From positions 1 to 14,185 of the forward strand of contig JASLAX010000165.1 of the NCBI GenBank assembly GCA_030146875.1: DNA of 14,185 nt. Direction: 5' to 3'. Made by a program: the position numbers and the translations under genes. Under the pieces are notes generated by a model, which saw nothing but the letters and a program-made list of their open reading frames with translations, was not told the DNA's origin and made no database searches. Source of the DNA: Longimicrobiaceae bacterium. Lineage in GTDB: Bacteria; Gemmatimonadota; Gemmatimonadetes; Longimicrobiales; Longimicrobiaceae. This document shows positions 1 to 8,477 of this stretch, piece by piece (the stretch's first letter is position 1; every line of letters begins with the position of its first letter).

Positions 1-84
1 CGCGGCGCCGGGAACGCGGCGGGCGGCCAGCACGGCGGCGGCCACCACGGCGCGCGCCACCAGCAGCAGGGGGCGGCCGCGCTG
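1..84 (-). other. In-frame continuation of the ANTAR domain beyond an amber stop
   Basis: On the minus strand the frame of the ANTAR regulator continues past its TAG stop (87-85) to the window edge without another stop. The translation begins QRGRPLLLVARAVVAAAVLA. This is what the missing last helix of an ANTAR domain normally looks like: a short polar turn, R-P, then a helix with a conserved V-A pair. The stretch is therefore better read as the severed end of the neighbouring gene than as a separate gene, although a GTG at 60-58 could formally start one. No Shine-Dalgarno sequence precedes that GTG. The cause may be a real nonsense mutation, recoding, or a base error near the contig end. Confidence 0.55.
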
Positions 85-591
85 CTAGCTCTGCCGCTGC
101 AGCAGGCGGTGGGCGTCGGCCTCGGAGATCCCGCGCGTCTCCATCAGGATCCCCTTGGCGCGCTCCACCGTCTTCCGCTCCTCCAGGCGCCGGCGCATCT
201 CCCCCAGCGCGCCCTGCAGCAGCGCCCACTCCTCGAAGCGCGCGCGGGCCAGGCGGATGGCGGGCACCAGGGCGTCGGGGTGGGCGGGCTTGGGGAGCCA
301 GCAGAACACGGGGAGCGCGGCGGCCCGCTCCAGGTGCGCGGGGTCGCTGTGGCCGGCGAGCAGGATGAGGGGGATGGCGCGTCGCCGGGTGAGGGTGGCG
401 GCGGCCTCCAGTCCGGAGACGCCGGGCATGTCGACGTCCAGGATCGCCAGGTCCGGGCGCTCGCTCCCGGCCAGGTCCACCGCCTGCGCGCCGTCCGCGG
501 CGGGACCCACCACGTGGTGGCCCAGCAGCTCCAGCAGGCACGCGAGCGCCCGCGCGCCGGCGGCGTCGTCGTCCGCGACCAGGATCCGCAT
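85..591 (-). CDS. ANTAR-type response regulator, C-terminally truncated by TAG
   Basis: 168-residue response regulator predicted to act on RNA by antitermination. A receiver domain (about residues 1-115) shows the acidic pocket D7/D8/D9, phosphoacceptor D52 in LDVDMPG and K101 in LPKP. The usual Thr/Ser after strand 4 appears to be Ala79 (ILLAG), so phosphorylation-coupled switching may be altered. A coiled helix (EMRRRLEERKTVERAKGILM) leads into an ANTAR domain that stops at HRLLQRQS, one helix short of the roughly 55-residue family length; the missing helix is encoded in frame after the TAG. The ATG at 591 is chosen because GGAGGG lies 5 nt upstream and the receiver begins directly after it. 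It lies 203 nt downstream of the NtrC-type gene on the same strand and may be transcribed separately. The ANTAR family identification is firm; whether the gene is functional is not. Confidence 0.85.
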   Translation of the reverse strand: MRILVADDDAAGARALACLLELLGHHVVGPAADGAQAVDLAGSERPDLAILDVDMPGVSGLEAAATLTRRRAIPLILLAGHSDPAHLERAAALPVFCWLPKPAHPDALVPAIRLARARFEEWALLQGALGEMRRRLEERKTVERAKGILMETRGISEADAHRLLQRQS

Positions 592-720
592 GGGGCCCTC
601 CGGGTGTGCCCGCCGGATGCCGCGGGGAGGGCACGGCGGCACGCCGCTCCCCGCCGTCCCGCCGGAGCGCGCGAGGCGGCGGGGACGGAAAGGCATCTTT
701 CGTACCGCCCGCCCGGCCCA

Positions 721-775
721 CGTCGGAGGCCGGTGGCCGGAGTCGCCGACGGTGATCCCCCTCGGAGATCGAGGG
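721..775 (-). terminator. Two hairpins downstream of the NtrC-type gene
   Basis: Read on the minus strand, about 20 nt after the regulator's stop there is a perfect 6-bp stem (CCCTCG / CGAGGG, plus-strand 759-764 with 770-775). A second structure follows, with outer stem CGTCGG / CCGACG at 721-726 and 746-751. Neither is followed by a T-tract, so intrinsic termination is doubtful. They could be a weak terminator or 3' end protection separating the kinase/regulator pair from the ANTAR gene. Confidence 0.28.
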
Positions 776-794
776 CGGCTTCGTCGGAGGACCC

Positions 795-2155
795 CTACTG
801 CTCCATCCCGTAGCGCAGCAGCTTGCGGTACAGGGTCGAGGGGTCGATTCCCAGCACCTCCGCCGCGCGCGTCTTGTTGCCGTTCTCGGACGAGAGCACC
901 CAGTGGATGTACGCCCGCTCGATGATCTCCAGCGTGGGGTTGGGCGGCAGGGAGGCGGCGACCAGGGGCTGCGGCGCGCGCTCGGTGATGCGGGCCGGGA
1001 GGACGTCGGGGTGCAGCTCCGTGCCGGGAGTCAGCACGGCGGCGCGCTCCAGGGCGTTCTCCAGCTCGCGCACGTTGCCGGGCCAGTCGTACCCCTGCAG
1101 CGCCTGCACCGTCTCGGGCGCCAGGGAGAACGTCTGCCGCCCACGCTGGGCGGCGAACTTCACCAGGAAGTGCTCGGCCAGCAGGGGCACGTCCTCGGCG
1201 CGGTCGCGCAGCGGCGGAAGGGTGAGGGTGATGACGTTCAGGCGGTAGAAGAGGTCGCTGCGGAAGCCGCCGCGGCGGATCTCCTCGTCCAGGTCGCGGT
1301 TGGTGGCGGCGATGATGCGGACGTCCACCGGGATGGCCTCGGTGGCGCCCACGGGGATCACCTCGCGCTCCTGCAGCACGCGCAGGAGCTTCACCTGGAT
1401 GGCGGGCGTCATCTCGCCCACCTCGTCCAGGAAGAACGTCCCCTCGCGCGCCGCCACGAACAGGCCCTGCTTGTCGCGCACGGCCCCGGTGAACGAGCCC
1501 CGCACGTGGCCGAAGAGCTCCGACTCCAGCAGGCTCTCGGGAAGGGCGCCGCAGTTGATGGAGACGAAGGGGCCGCCGGAGCGCGACGACAGCTCGTGTA
1601 TGTAGCGAGCCAGCACCTCCTTGCCGGTGCCCGACTCGCCGTTGACGAGCACGGTGGAGTCGGTGGGCCCCACCGTCTCGGCCATCCGCAGGACGTCCAG
1701 GAAGCGGCGGCTCTTGCCGATGGGGCGCACCAGCTCGCCGCGCTGGTGCCGCTGGATCTCCGTCTTGAGCGCCTGGTTCTCGCGGCGGAGCTGGCGGTGC
1801 TCGGCGGCGCGCCGGCAGATGGCGACCAGCTCGTCGTTGGCGAACGGCTTCTGCACGTAGTGGAAGGCGCCCTCGTTCACCGCGCGGATGGCCGTCTGCA
1901 GCGACGCCTGGGCCGTCATCAGGATGACCGGGAGCGCGGGGTCGGCCTCCCGGGCCGCCAGCAGCACCTCCAGCCCTCCCACGCCGGGCATCCGCACGTC
2001 GCTCAGCACCACGTCGGGCTTCTCGTCGGAGATGCGGTCCACCCCCTGCTGGCCCCCCACGGCGGTGACCACCTCGAACCCCTCGCGGCGCAGCAGGATG
2101 CGCAGGGTGTCCAGGATGGCGGTCTCGTCGTCGACCACCAGGATCTTGGGCTTGC

Positions 2156-2159
<4 letters not shown>
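795..2159 (-). CDS. NtrC/PilR-family sigma-54-dependent response regulator
   Basis: 454-residue transcription activator that remodels sigma-54 RNA polymerase using ATP. Domain order is receiver (1-120; D10/D11, phosphoacceptor D54 in LSDVRMPG, K104 in QKP), AAA+ ATPase (about 142-375) and a Fis-type DNA-binding HTH (about 410-454; ENGNKTRAAEVLGIDPSTLY). In the ATPase, Walker A is GESGTGKE (174-181), the sigma-54 contact loop is GSFTGA (221-226, Ser for the common Ala), and Walker B is FFLDE (242-246). The start is GTG at 2159, preceded by AGGGAG. It overlaps the kinase stop in GTGA, which implies translational coupling and a cognate pair. The kinase's PilS-like membrane region suggests a PilR-like role in type IV pilus control, but no pilin genes or clear -24/-12 promoter occur in the window, so the target is unknown. 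Confidence 0.95.
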
Positions 2160-3823
<1,664 letters not shown>

Positions 3824-3890
3824 CTCACGCGGCGGGATGGGAGGTGTGTCATGGATTTTCGCGGGAGTCCGGGAGCCGTGGGGGACGGGT

Positions 3891-3920
3891 ATCTTCGGCC
3901 GGGCAGGCCGCCGGTGTCAA
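3891..3920 (-). promoter_or_regulatory. Candidate sigma-70-type promoter for the kinase-regulator operon
   Basis: On the minus strand a perfect TTGACA (plus-strand complement at 3915-3920) is followed after 18 nt by GAAGAT (3891-3896), which matches TATAAT at three positions. Transcription would start near 3884 and leave a leader of about 60 nt before the GTG at 3823. A perfect -35 box is notable in DNA this GC-rich; the -10 box is weak. Confidence 0.4.
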
Positions 3921-4069
3921 GCCCGCGGCACCCCGCGCGGAGCAGCGCACCTCATGGGCCATCGACAGGACGCTGTCTTCCCGAAAGTGTGCGGCCGCGA
4001 GGTACGCGAGACGCACGTTCCGCGCGCCTCCGTCGTGCGCGCTCTTTCCGCCACCGTTGTAACACTTGC

Positions 4070-4081
4070 GGGATGCATCCC
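4070..4081. repeat. Perfect 12-bp palindrome GGGATGCATCCC
   Basis: The two halves are exact reverse complements with no spacer. It sits in the divergent intergenic region, about 150 nt upstream of the predicted minus-strand promoter and just upstream of the possible plus-strand promoter. A dimeric regulator site is a reasonable guess, but no regulator is identified. Confidence 0.45.
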
Positions 4082-4329
4082 TCCGCACACCGCTCCTGGC
4101 AAGCACTTGGTCCCCGCCTCTACATAGCGGATCCGGGGTGAAACGCCCGACGGGGGCGGGACGGAGGGGGCGGAGGACACCGCATTTGCCGCCAGCAACC
4201 CACCGGGAGGGGGGTGCATAGCCGTTCCGAGCCCACGTTCCCCTGGCAGAACGGGCGAAGAGACGCCCCCGGCCGGCGAGCACCCGGGGAGACCCGGCCG
4301 GTGAACCACCCAGAACCAGGAACGCTGCC

Positions 4330-5109
4330 ATGTCACGCAAGCACGTGCGCACCACCCGCCGAGGCGCCCTCGACCAGCCGTCCACCGTCTCCCCCCGCCC
4401 CGTGCGCGAGCGGAGCCCCCTGGTGCTGGACCCCGCCGCGGCGCGGGTGTGGCCGCGGAAGCAGCCCGGCTCCGCCGCGGCGGCCGACGGGGACCCGCGC
4501 GTGGACGCGCGCCTCCGCCGCCTGCTGGTGGAGGCCGGGATCCTGGGGATGGAGGGCCAGGGCGAGCTGTGGTCCGGCGCCCCGGCGGCGTCCGCGCTCC
4601 CGCAGCCGGCCCCCCGCCCCGACACGGCGGCGCGGGCCCGCCTGGACGCGCCCGTGCTGATGGAGGCCGCGCTGGTGGACGAGGACGCCGACCAGCTCGT
4701 GAACCTGGCCGACGACGGGCTAGAGCGCGGCGACGTGGTGATCATCGGCGACCAGCCCACGGCCGTCTTCCCCGTGGGCCCGTACACCGCGCCCATCCCC
4801 GACGTGCGCCGCGCGGACCGCGCCTACGACACGCGCGTCTGCGGCATCGTCTCCGAGGTGTACGAGGCGGGCGAGGTGGACCCGGTGCGCGTGGGCGGGA
4901 TCGTGACGCGCGGCTCGTTCGCGGAGTGCAAGGTGGACGCGGACGCGGCCCCCATCCGCGCCGGCGACCTGCTCACCACCGGCACCACCCCCGGCTTCGC
5001 GCAGCGCGTGGACGACCCCGCCCGCGCGGTGGGTGCCATCCTGGGCAAGGCGCTGGCCCCGCTCGCCCGCGGCAAGGGCGTGATCCCGGTGCTGGTGATG
5101 CTGGCCTGA
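4330..5109 (+). CDS. Conserved protein with phage tail/appendage-like C-terminal domain
   Basis: 259 residues. The first 100 are rich in Arg, Pro and Ala and look disordered; there is no signal peptide or membrane segment. From about residue 110 to the end is a compact domain with GDVVIIGD (134-141), AYDTRVCGIVSE (165-176), ECKVDADAAPIRAGDLLTT (199-217), TPGFAQRVDDP and AVGAILGKALAPLARGKGVIPVLVMLA. This pattern resembles, from memory, the C-terminal domain in phage tail/appendage and bacterial surface proteins (YDTRV-GIVSG, GDLLTTS-TPGHA, GKAL-PL-GKG-IPVLV), possibly related to Peptidase_G2-type autocleaving domains. No catalytic residues can be assigned. The ATG has AGGA 9 nt upstream. It is a single-gene unit: divergent from the kinase and closed by a strong terminator. 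The function is unknown; no other phage-like genes are nearby. Confidence 0.85.
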   Translation: MSRKHVRTTRRGALDQPSTVSPRPVRERSPLVLDPAAARVWPRKQPGSAAAADGDPRVDARLRRLLVEAGILGMEGQGELWSGAPAASALPQPAPRPDTAARARLDAPVLMEAALVDEDADQLVNLADDGLERGDVVIIGDQPTAVFPVGPYTAPIPDVRRADRAYDTRVCGIVSEVYEAGEVDPVRVGGIVTRGSFAECKVDADAAPIRAGDLLTTGTTPGFAQRVDDPARAVGAILGKALAPLARGKGVIPVLVMLA

Positions 5110-5112
5110 TCG

Positions 5113-5129
5113 CCGTCCGCTCTGGACGG
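5113..5129 (+). other. Small hairpin directly after the stop codon
   Basis: CCGTCC (5113-5118) pairs with GGACGG (5124-5129) across a 5-nt loop, starting 3 nt after the stop of the upstream gene. With no T-tract of its own, it probably supports 3' end formation with the larger terminator that follows. Confidence 0.4.
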
Positions 5130-5137
5130 GGTCCCTG

Positions 5138-5181
5138 CGCGAGGGAGCCGGGCTGCGTGCTCGGCTCCCTCGCGTTTTCTT
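5138..5181 (+). terminator. Strong rho-independent terminator of the 4330-5109 gene
   Basis: A 13-bp perfect stem (5138-5150 with 5162-5174; core GCGAGGGAGCC / GGCTCCCTCGC) with an 11-nt loop is followed directly by TTTTCTT. It lies 28 nt after the stop codon. Confidence 0.9.
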
Positions 5182-5215
5182 CGTCCTCTCGACTCGTTCC
5201 GCCGGCTCGTTCTTC

Positions 5216-5375
5216 CACGCGGAGACGCGGAGGACGCGGAGGTGCGGGGGGCGAGGTCCGCGGGCTCCGGCAGGTGGGCGGCCGAAGGGCTCCCTCTCCA
5301 AAGGGATGAACGGAAAGGCGGCGCGGGAACGGGATGTCGTTCTCCGCGTCTCCGCGCTCTCCGCGTCTCCGCGTG
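5216..5375. repeat. Long inverted repeat of GCGGAGAC-type units between convergent genes
   Basis: The left arm 5216-5232 (CACGCGGAGACGCGGAG) is the exact reverse complement of 5359-5375. Pairing continues inward past a wobble and one mismatch for seven more base pairs, giving arms of about 27 nt around a spacer of about 106 nt. Each arm is itself built of short tandem CGCGGAG(A/G) units. Such units recur between genes in some GC-rich environmental bacteria, so this resembles a REP-like dispersed element. It lies between two converging genes and may end minus-strand transcription of the HD-GYP gene. The spacer shows no convincing gene. Confidence 0.7.
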
Positions 5376-5412
5376 CCGCTTTCGTCCTCGGCCGCGCGAG
5401 ACGGAAGTTGGA

Positions 5413-7416
5413 TCAGAGCTCGCGCCAGTCGACGTCCAGGACGCGGCGGTAGAGGCCGCTCTCGACCAGGATCTCGACCAGGTCGGCGTCGAGCAGGCCG
5501 TCGCGGGCCTCCATGCGCAGGATGTCCAGGGCGCGGTCGGCGGGCAGGGCGCGCTTGTACGGGCGGTCGGAGGCGGTGAGCGCGTCGAAGATGTCGACCA
5601 CGGTCATGATGCGCGTCTGCACCGGGATCTCGGGCGCGGCCACGCCGCGGGGGTAGCCCCGGCCGTTCAGCTTCTCGTGGTGCCCGTAGGCCAGCTCCGC
5701 CACGTTGCGCAGGTCGCCCGTCCACGGGATCTGGCGCAGGAAGCGGTACGTCTGCTCCACGTGCGACTCGATCTCCAGCCGCTCGTGGTCGTTCAGCGAG
5801 CCCTTGGGAATGCGCAGGAAGCGCAGCTCGTCCTCCGTCAGGTACGGCGTGGGGTGGTCCTCCATCCCCCGGAAGACCATGCGGGCGATCCCCTCCAGCG
5901 CGCCGGCGGCCGCCTCGGGGAGGATGGAGGGCTCGTTGGCGGCGCGGACCACGGCGGCCACCTCCTCCAGCTCGCGCAGCACCCGCGCGTGCTCGTCCCC
6001 CAGCGCCCCCAGCGCCTCCAGCGCGGGGGAGGAGGGGCCCTCGCGCTCCAGGGTCTCCGCCCTCCGGCGGTGGTGGTCCGCCTCCGCCGTGCGGCGGATC
6101 AGGTCGAAGCGGGCCGAGACGCGCTCCAACAGCAGCGGCGGCAGCTTCTTGGCCTTCACCAGCACCTCCTCGCGCACCCCCACCTTCCCGAAGTCGTGCA
6201 GCAGCGCGGCGTAGCGCAGCTCCTTCATCTGCTCGCGCGTGAAGGTCACGCCCGCGTACGGGCCCCGTCCCGCGCGCTCCAGCACCCCCGCCACGTCCAC
6301 CGTGAGCGTGGCGACGCGCACGGAGTGCCCCGACGTCGTGGGGTCCCGCTGGTCCACCGCGATGACGGCGGCCTTCACGAACGACTCGAAGAGGTCCTCG
6401 ATCTGGCGGTAGAGCAGCGAGTTCTCGATCGACACCGCCGCCTGCCCGGCCAGCGAGCGCACCAGGGCGAGCTCGCGGTCCCCGTACGGGAGCACCCACC
6501 GCTCCGCCGCCTCCTCGTCCACGATGCGCGCGGCGGGGCCGGACTTGCGGTTGATGAGCTGCAGCACGCCCACCGTCGTTCCCTGGTGGTCGATCATGGG
6601 AACGACCAGCAGCGACTTGGTGCGGTAGCCGAAGCGCTCGTCGAAGGAGCGGTTCAGCGAGTAGGGCGCGTCCGCGGCGATGCGGTAGGCGTCCTCCACC
6701 ACCACCGTCTCCCCCGTCACCGCTGCGTAGCCGGCCAGGGAGGAGCGGTCCAGCGGCAGGGTGAAGGAGACGAAGGGCAGGTCGGGGAGCGAGGCCGTCT
6801 GCGAGAGGCGGAAGCGGAGGCGCTGGCCGGGGCCCTCGTCCTCGTCCTCCACCAGGTAGAGCGAGCAGGCGTCGCTGCCGGTCAGGGCGCGCGCCTGCGC
6901 CACGATCATCCCCAGCAGGCGGTCGGGGTCGCGCTCCGTCATCAGCGCCATCCCCACCTCGCTCAGCTCCCGCAGCTCGCTCCGCGCCCGCGCCAGCTCG
7001 CCCTCCGCCCGCGCGACGGCGAGCCCTGCGGCGGCGTGGCGGAACGCCGCGCGCAGCGCCTGCCCCGCGCCCTCGGCCGAGGCGGGGAGCGCCATCAGCA
7101 CCCGCTCGCTCGCCCCCGCCCGCAGCTCCGCCTCCCGCCCCGCCGTCAGCACCACGGCGCCGGGGGGGAGGGCCCGGAGCACGGCGGAGAGGCCGGCTTC
7201 GGAGACGGCGAGCGCGTCGTCCAGCACCACCACGGCGGGCGCGTCCGCCGGCAGCGCGGCGGCGGAGAGGGAGGCGGCGGCGCGGACCTCCACCCCCTCC
7301 GGCGGCACGGCGGCGGCGAGGGACGCCGGGAGCCCGCCGGGGCCGTGGACCAGGACGGCGCCCCCTCGGTCGGGGGAGGCGGGGACGGCGGCGGGGCGCG
7401 CGGCGGGGGCGCTCAC
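5413..7416 (-). CDS. GAF-HD-GYP protein, predicted cyclic di-GMP phosphodiesterase
   Basis: 667 residues, predicted cytoplasmic. Order: a receiver-sized N-terminal domain (about 18-125) without a clear phosphorylation site; a coiled helix (135-160); a GAF domain (about 165-335; FGYRTKSLLVVPM, GVLQLINRK); and HD-GYP (about 340-667). Likely metal ligands are H364, H407-D408 (LLHDFGK), H552, H579-H580 (HHE) and D608; the signature is HHEKLNGRGYP (579-589), with Asn in place of the usual Asp or Thr before G-x-GYP. An insertion of about 110 residues (425-535) separates HDFGK from the next conserved His. The start is GTG at 7416, with GGAGG 6 nt upstream, overlapping the MBL gene's stop in GTGA, so the two are co-translated. 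A GAF-gated c-di-GMP hydrolase is the family expectation; activity is inferred from intact residues. Confidence 0.92.
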   Translation of the reverse strand: MSAPAARPAAVPASPDRGGAVLVHGPGGLPASLAAAVPPEGVEVRAAASLSAAALPADAPAVVVLDDALAVSEAGLSAVLRALPPGAVVLTAGREAELRAGASERVLMALPASAEGAGQALRAAFRHAAAGLAVARAEGELARARSELRELSEVGMALMTERDPDRLLGMIVAQARALTGSDACSLYLVEDEDEGPGQRLRFRLSQTASLPDLPFVSFTLPLDRSSLAGYAAVTGETVVVEDAYRIAADAPYSLNRSFDERFGYRTKSLLVVPMIDHQGTTVGVLQLINRKSGPAARIVDEEAAERWVLPYGDRELALVRSLAGQAAVSIENSLLYRQIEDLFESFVKAAVIAVDQRDPTTSGHSVRVATLTVDVAGVLERAGRGPYAGVTFTREQMKELRYAALLHDFGKVGVREEVLVKAKKLPPLLLERVSARFDLIRRTAEADHHRRRAETLEREGPSSPALEALGALGDEHARVLRELEEVAAVVRAANEPSILPEAAAGALEGIARMVFRGMEDHPTPYLTEDELRFLRIPKGSLNDHERLEIESHVEQTYRFLRQIPWTGDLRNVAELAYGHHEKLNGRGYPRGVAAPEIPVQTRIMTVVDIFDALTASDRPYKRALPADRALDILRMEARDGLLDADLVEILVESGLYRRVLDVDWREL

Positions 7417-8345
7417 GAAGCGCCTCCGGGGACGGAGACGGCCTCGGGGGAGAGCGCGAGCTCCTCGCCCTCGGTGGCGGCGTGCAGCTCCAGCGGCGAG
7501 CGCCGCCGGGCCAGCGACTCGCGCAGGTCGGCCACGATGGCGTCGAGCTGCGCGTCTGACCGGTCGGGCGCGTGGTGGAAGAGGCCCAGGCGGCGCACGC
7601 CGGCATCCTCCGCCAGCCGGGTCGCCTGCGCGAAGGTGCTGTGGCCCCAGCCGCGGAAGCGCGCGTACTCGGCGTCGGTGAACATGGCGTCGTGCAGCAG
7701 CAGGTCCGCGCCGGAGAGGAAGTCCACCAGCCCCGCGTACCAGCGGGAGCCGCGCTCGCCCTCGTCGCCCAGCTCGTTGTCGGGGACGTAGGCCACCGAC
7801 GCGCCGCCGGCGGAGAGGCGGTAGCCGTAGGTGCAGCGCGCGTGGCGCACGAGGTACGAGGCGACCTCCACCGTGCCGTCGCTCCAGGGCGTGCCGTCCA
7901 CGTGGGCGAACTCCAGCCGCGCCTCCAGCGCCTCCAGCGGCACGGGGAAGTAGATGGGGCCCATCTGCCCGGCGAAGACGCTCTCGATCTCCACCTCGCC
8001 CTGTCGCGGCCCGTGCACGCGGACGCGGGAGGCGGGCTCGTAGAGCTGGGCGAAGAAGGGGAAGCCCTGGATGTGGTCCCAGTGGAAGTGCGAGACGAAG
8101 ATCTCCGCCTCCAGCGGCCCGGCGCCGACCGCCAGCCGGTGCGAGAGGGAGCGGATGCCCGTCCCCGCGTCCAGGATGTAGGGACGCCCGCCGGCGCGCA
8201 CCTCCACGCACGACGTGTTGCCGCCGTAGCGGATGGTGTCCGGCCCCGGCGAGGGGATGGAGCCGCGGGTTCCCCAGCAGGTGACGCGCAGCGCGGGCCC
8301 GGCGGCGGGCCCCGGCGGAACGGCGTGGCGGGCGGAGGGTGTCAT
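7413..8345 (-). CDS. MBL-fold metallohydrolase of the cyclic-phosphodiesterase-like group
   Basis: 310 residues, soluble. The start of the fold is CWGTRGSIPSPG (23-34), then YGGNTSCVEV and ILDAGTGIR; the metal site HFHWDH is at 86-91 (H86, H88, D90, H91), with further candidate ligands H168, D219 (LLHDAMF), H235 (GWGHST) and H257/H258 (LFHHAPDRSD). This layout matches the RNase Z/PhnP-like branch (COG1235) that includes phosphoribosyl cyclic phosphodiesterases and class II-like cAMP phosphodiesterases; the true substrate cannot be read from sequence. The ATG at 8345 is chosen because it lies just downstream of a candidate promoter, though no clear Shine-Dalgarno precedes it. Overlap with the HD-GYP gene suggests a shared role in nucleotide signal turnover, opposite a cyclase-bearing operon. 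Confidence 0.92.
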   Translation of the reverse strand: MTPSARHAVPPGPAAGPALRVTCWGTRGSIPSPGPDTIRYGGNTSCVEVRAGGRPYILDAGTGIRSLSHRLAVGAGPLEAEIFVSHFHWDHIQGFPFFAQLYEPASRVRVHGPRQGEVEIESVFAGQMGPIYFPVPLEALEARLEFAHVDGTPWSDGTVEVASYLVRHARCTYGYRLSAGGASVAYVPDNELGDEGERGSRWYAGLVDFLSGADLLLHDAMFTDAEYARFRGWGHSTFAQATRLAEDAGVRRLGLFHHAPDRSDAQLDAIVADLRESLARRRSPLELHAATEGEELALSPEAVSVPGGAS

Positions 8346-8415
8346 GGAGCACGGCGGAGGGGAGGCGGCCGGCGGGGCGGTGGGGAGGCGCGTCCCGGCG
8401 CGCGGACGCCCCGGA

Positions 8416-8445
8416 AGGATAGGGGCGGCGGCGGGGCGCACGCAA
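8416..8445 (-). promoter_or_regulatory. Candidate promoter for the MBL/HD-GYP operon
   Basis: Read on the minus strand, TTGCGT (plus-strand 8440-8445), an 18-nt spacer and TATCCT (8416-8421, four of six matches to TATAAT). The predicted start near 8409 gives a leader of about 64 nt to the ATG at 8345. Confidence 0.4.
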
Positions 8446-8451
8446 CGTTCC

Positions 8452-8477
8452 GCGCGCGGGGGCGGGCACCCGCGCGC
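8452..8477. repeat. 9-bp inverted repeat between divergent -35 boxes, candidate operator
   Basis: GCGCGCGGG (8452-8460) and CCCGCGCGC (8469-8477) are exact reverse complements with an 8-nt spacer. The repeat fills the gap between the minus-strand -35 (ending at 8445) and the plus-strand -35 (starting at 8478). A dimeric regulator bound here could touch both promoters. The arms are simple GC-only sequence, so chance is not excluded. Confidence 0.45.

Larger units (their letters stand above)
3824..4329. promoter_or_regulatory. Divergent intergenic region between kinase and 4330 gene
   Basis: No convincing gene is seen in these 506 nt. Besides the minus-strand promoter, the region has a perfect 12-bp palindrome (4070-4081), a possible plus-strand promoter (TGGCAA at 4097-4102, 18 nt, TACATA at 4121-4126) that would give a leader of about 200 nt, and two copies of CCCGGCCGG (4268-4276 and 4293-4301) spaced exactly 25 nt just before the plus-strand gene. 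TGGCA at 4097 followed by TTGG resembles a sigma-54 site but the spacing is one base short. The section around 4040-4130 is visibly less GC-rich than the coding DNA, as expected of a control region. Confidence 0.4.

Noticed and set aside
1..60. Separate gene starting with GTG at 60 on the minus strand
   Set aside because: There is no ribosome binding site and the sequence fits the missing last helix of the ANTAR domain in the same frame.
1716..1740. GSFTGA instead of GAFTGA in the sigma-54 activator as a loss of function
   Set aside because: The motif lies elsewhere in the gene (residues 221-226, about 1482-1499), and Ser at this place is a known functional variation in the family, so it is not evidence of inactivity.
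4097..4111. Sigma-54 promoter (TGGCA then TTGG)
   Set aside because: Spacing between the two elements is one base short and the second lacks the GC dinucleotide.
5216..5375. CRISPR-like array
   Set aside because: There are only two long arms, in inverted orientation, with no regular spacers and no cas genes.
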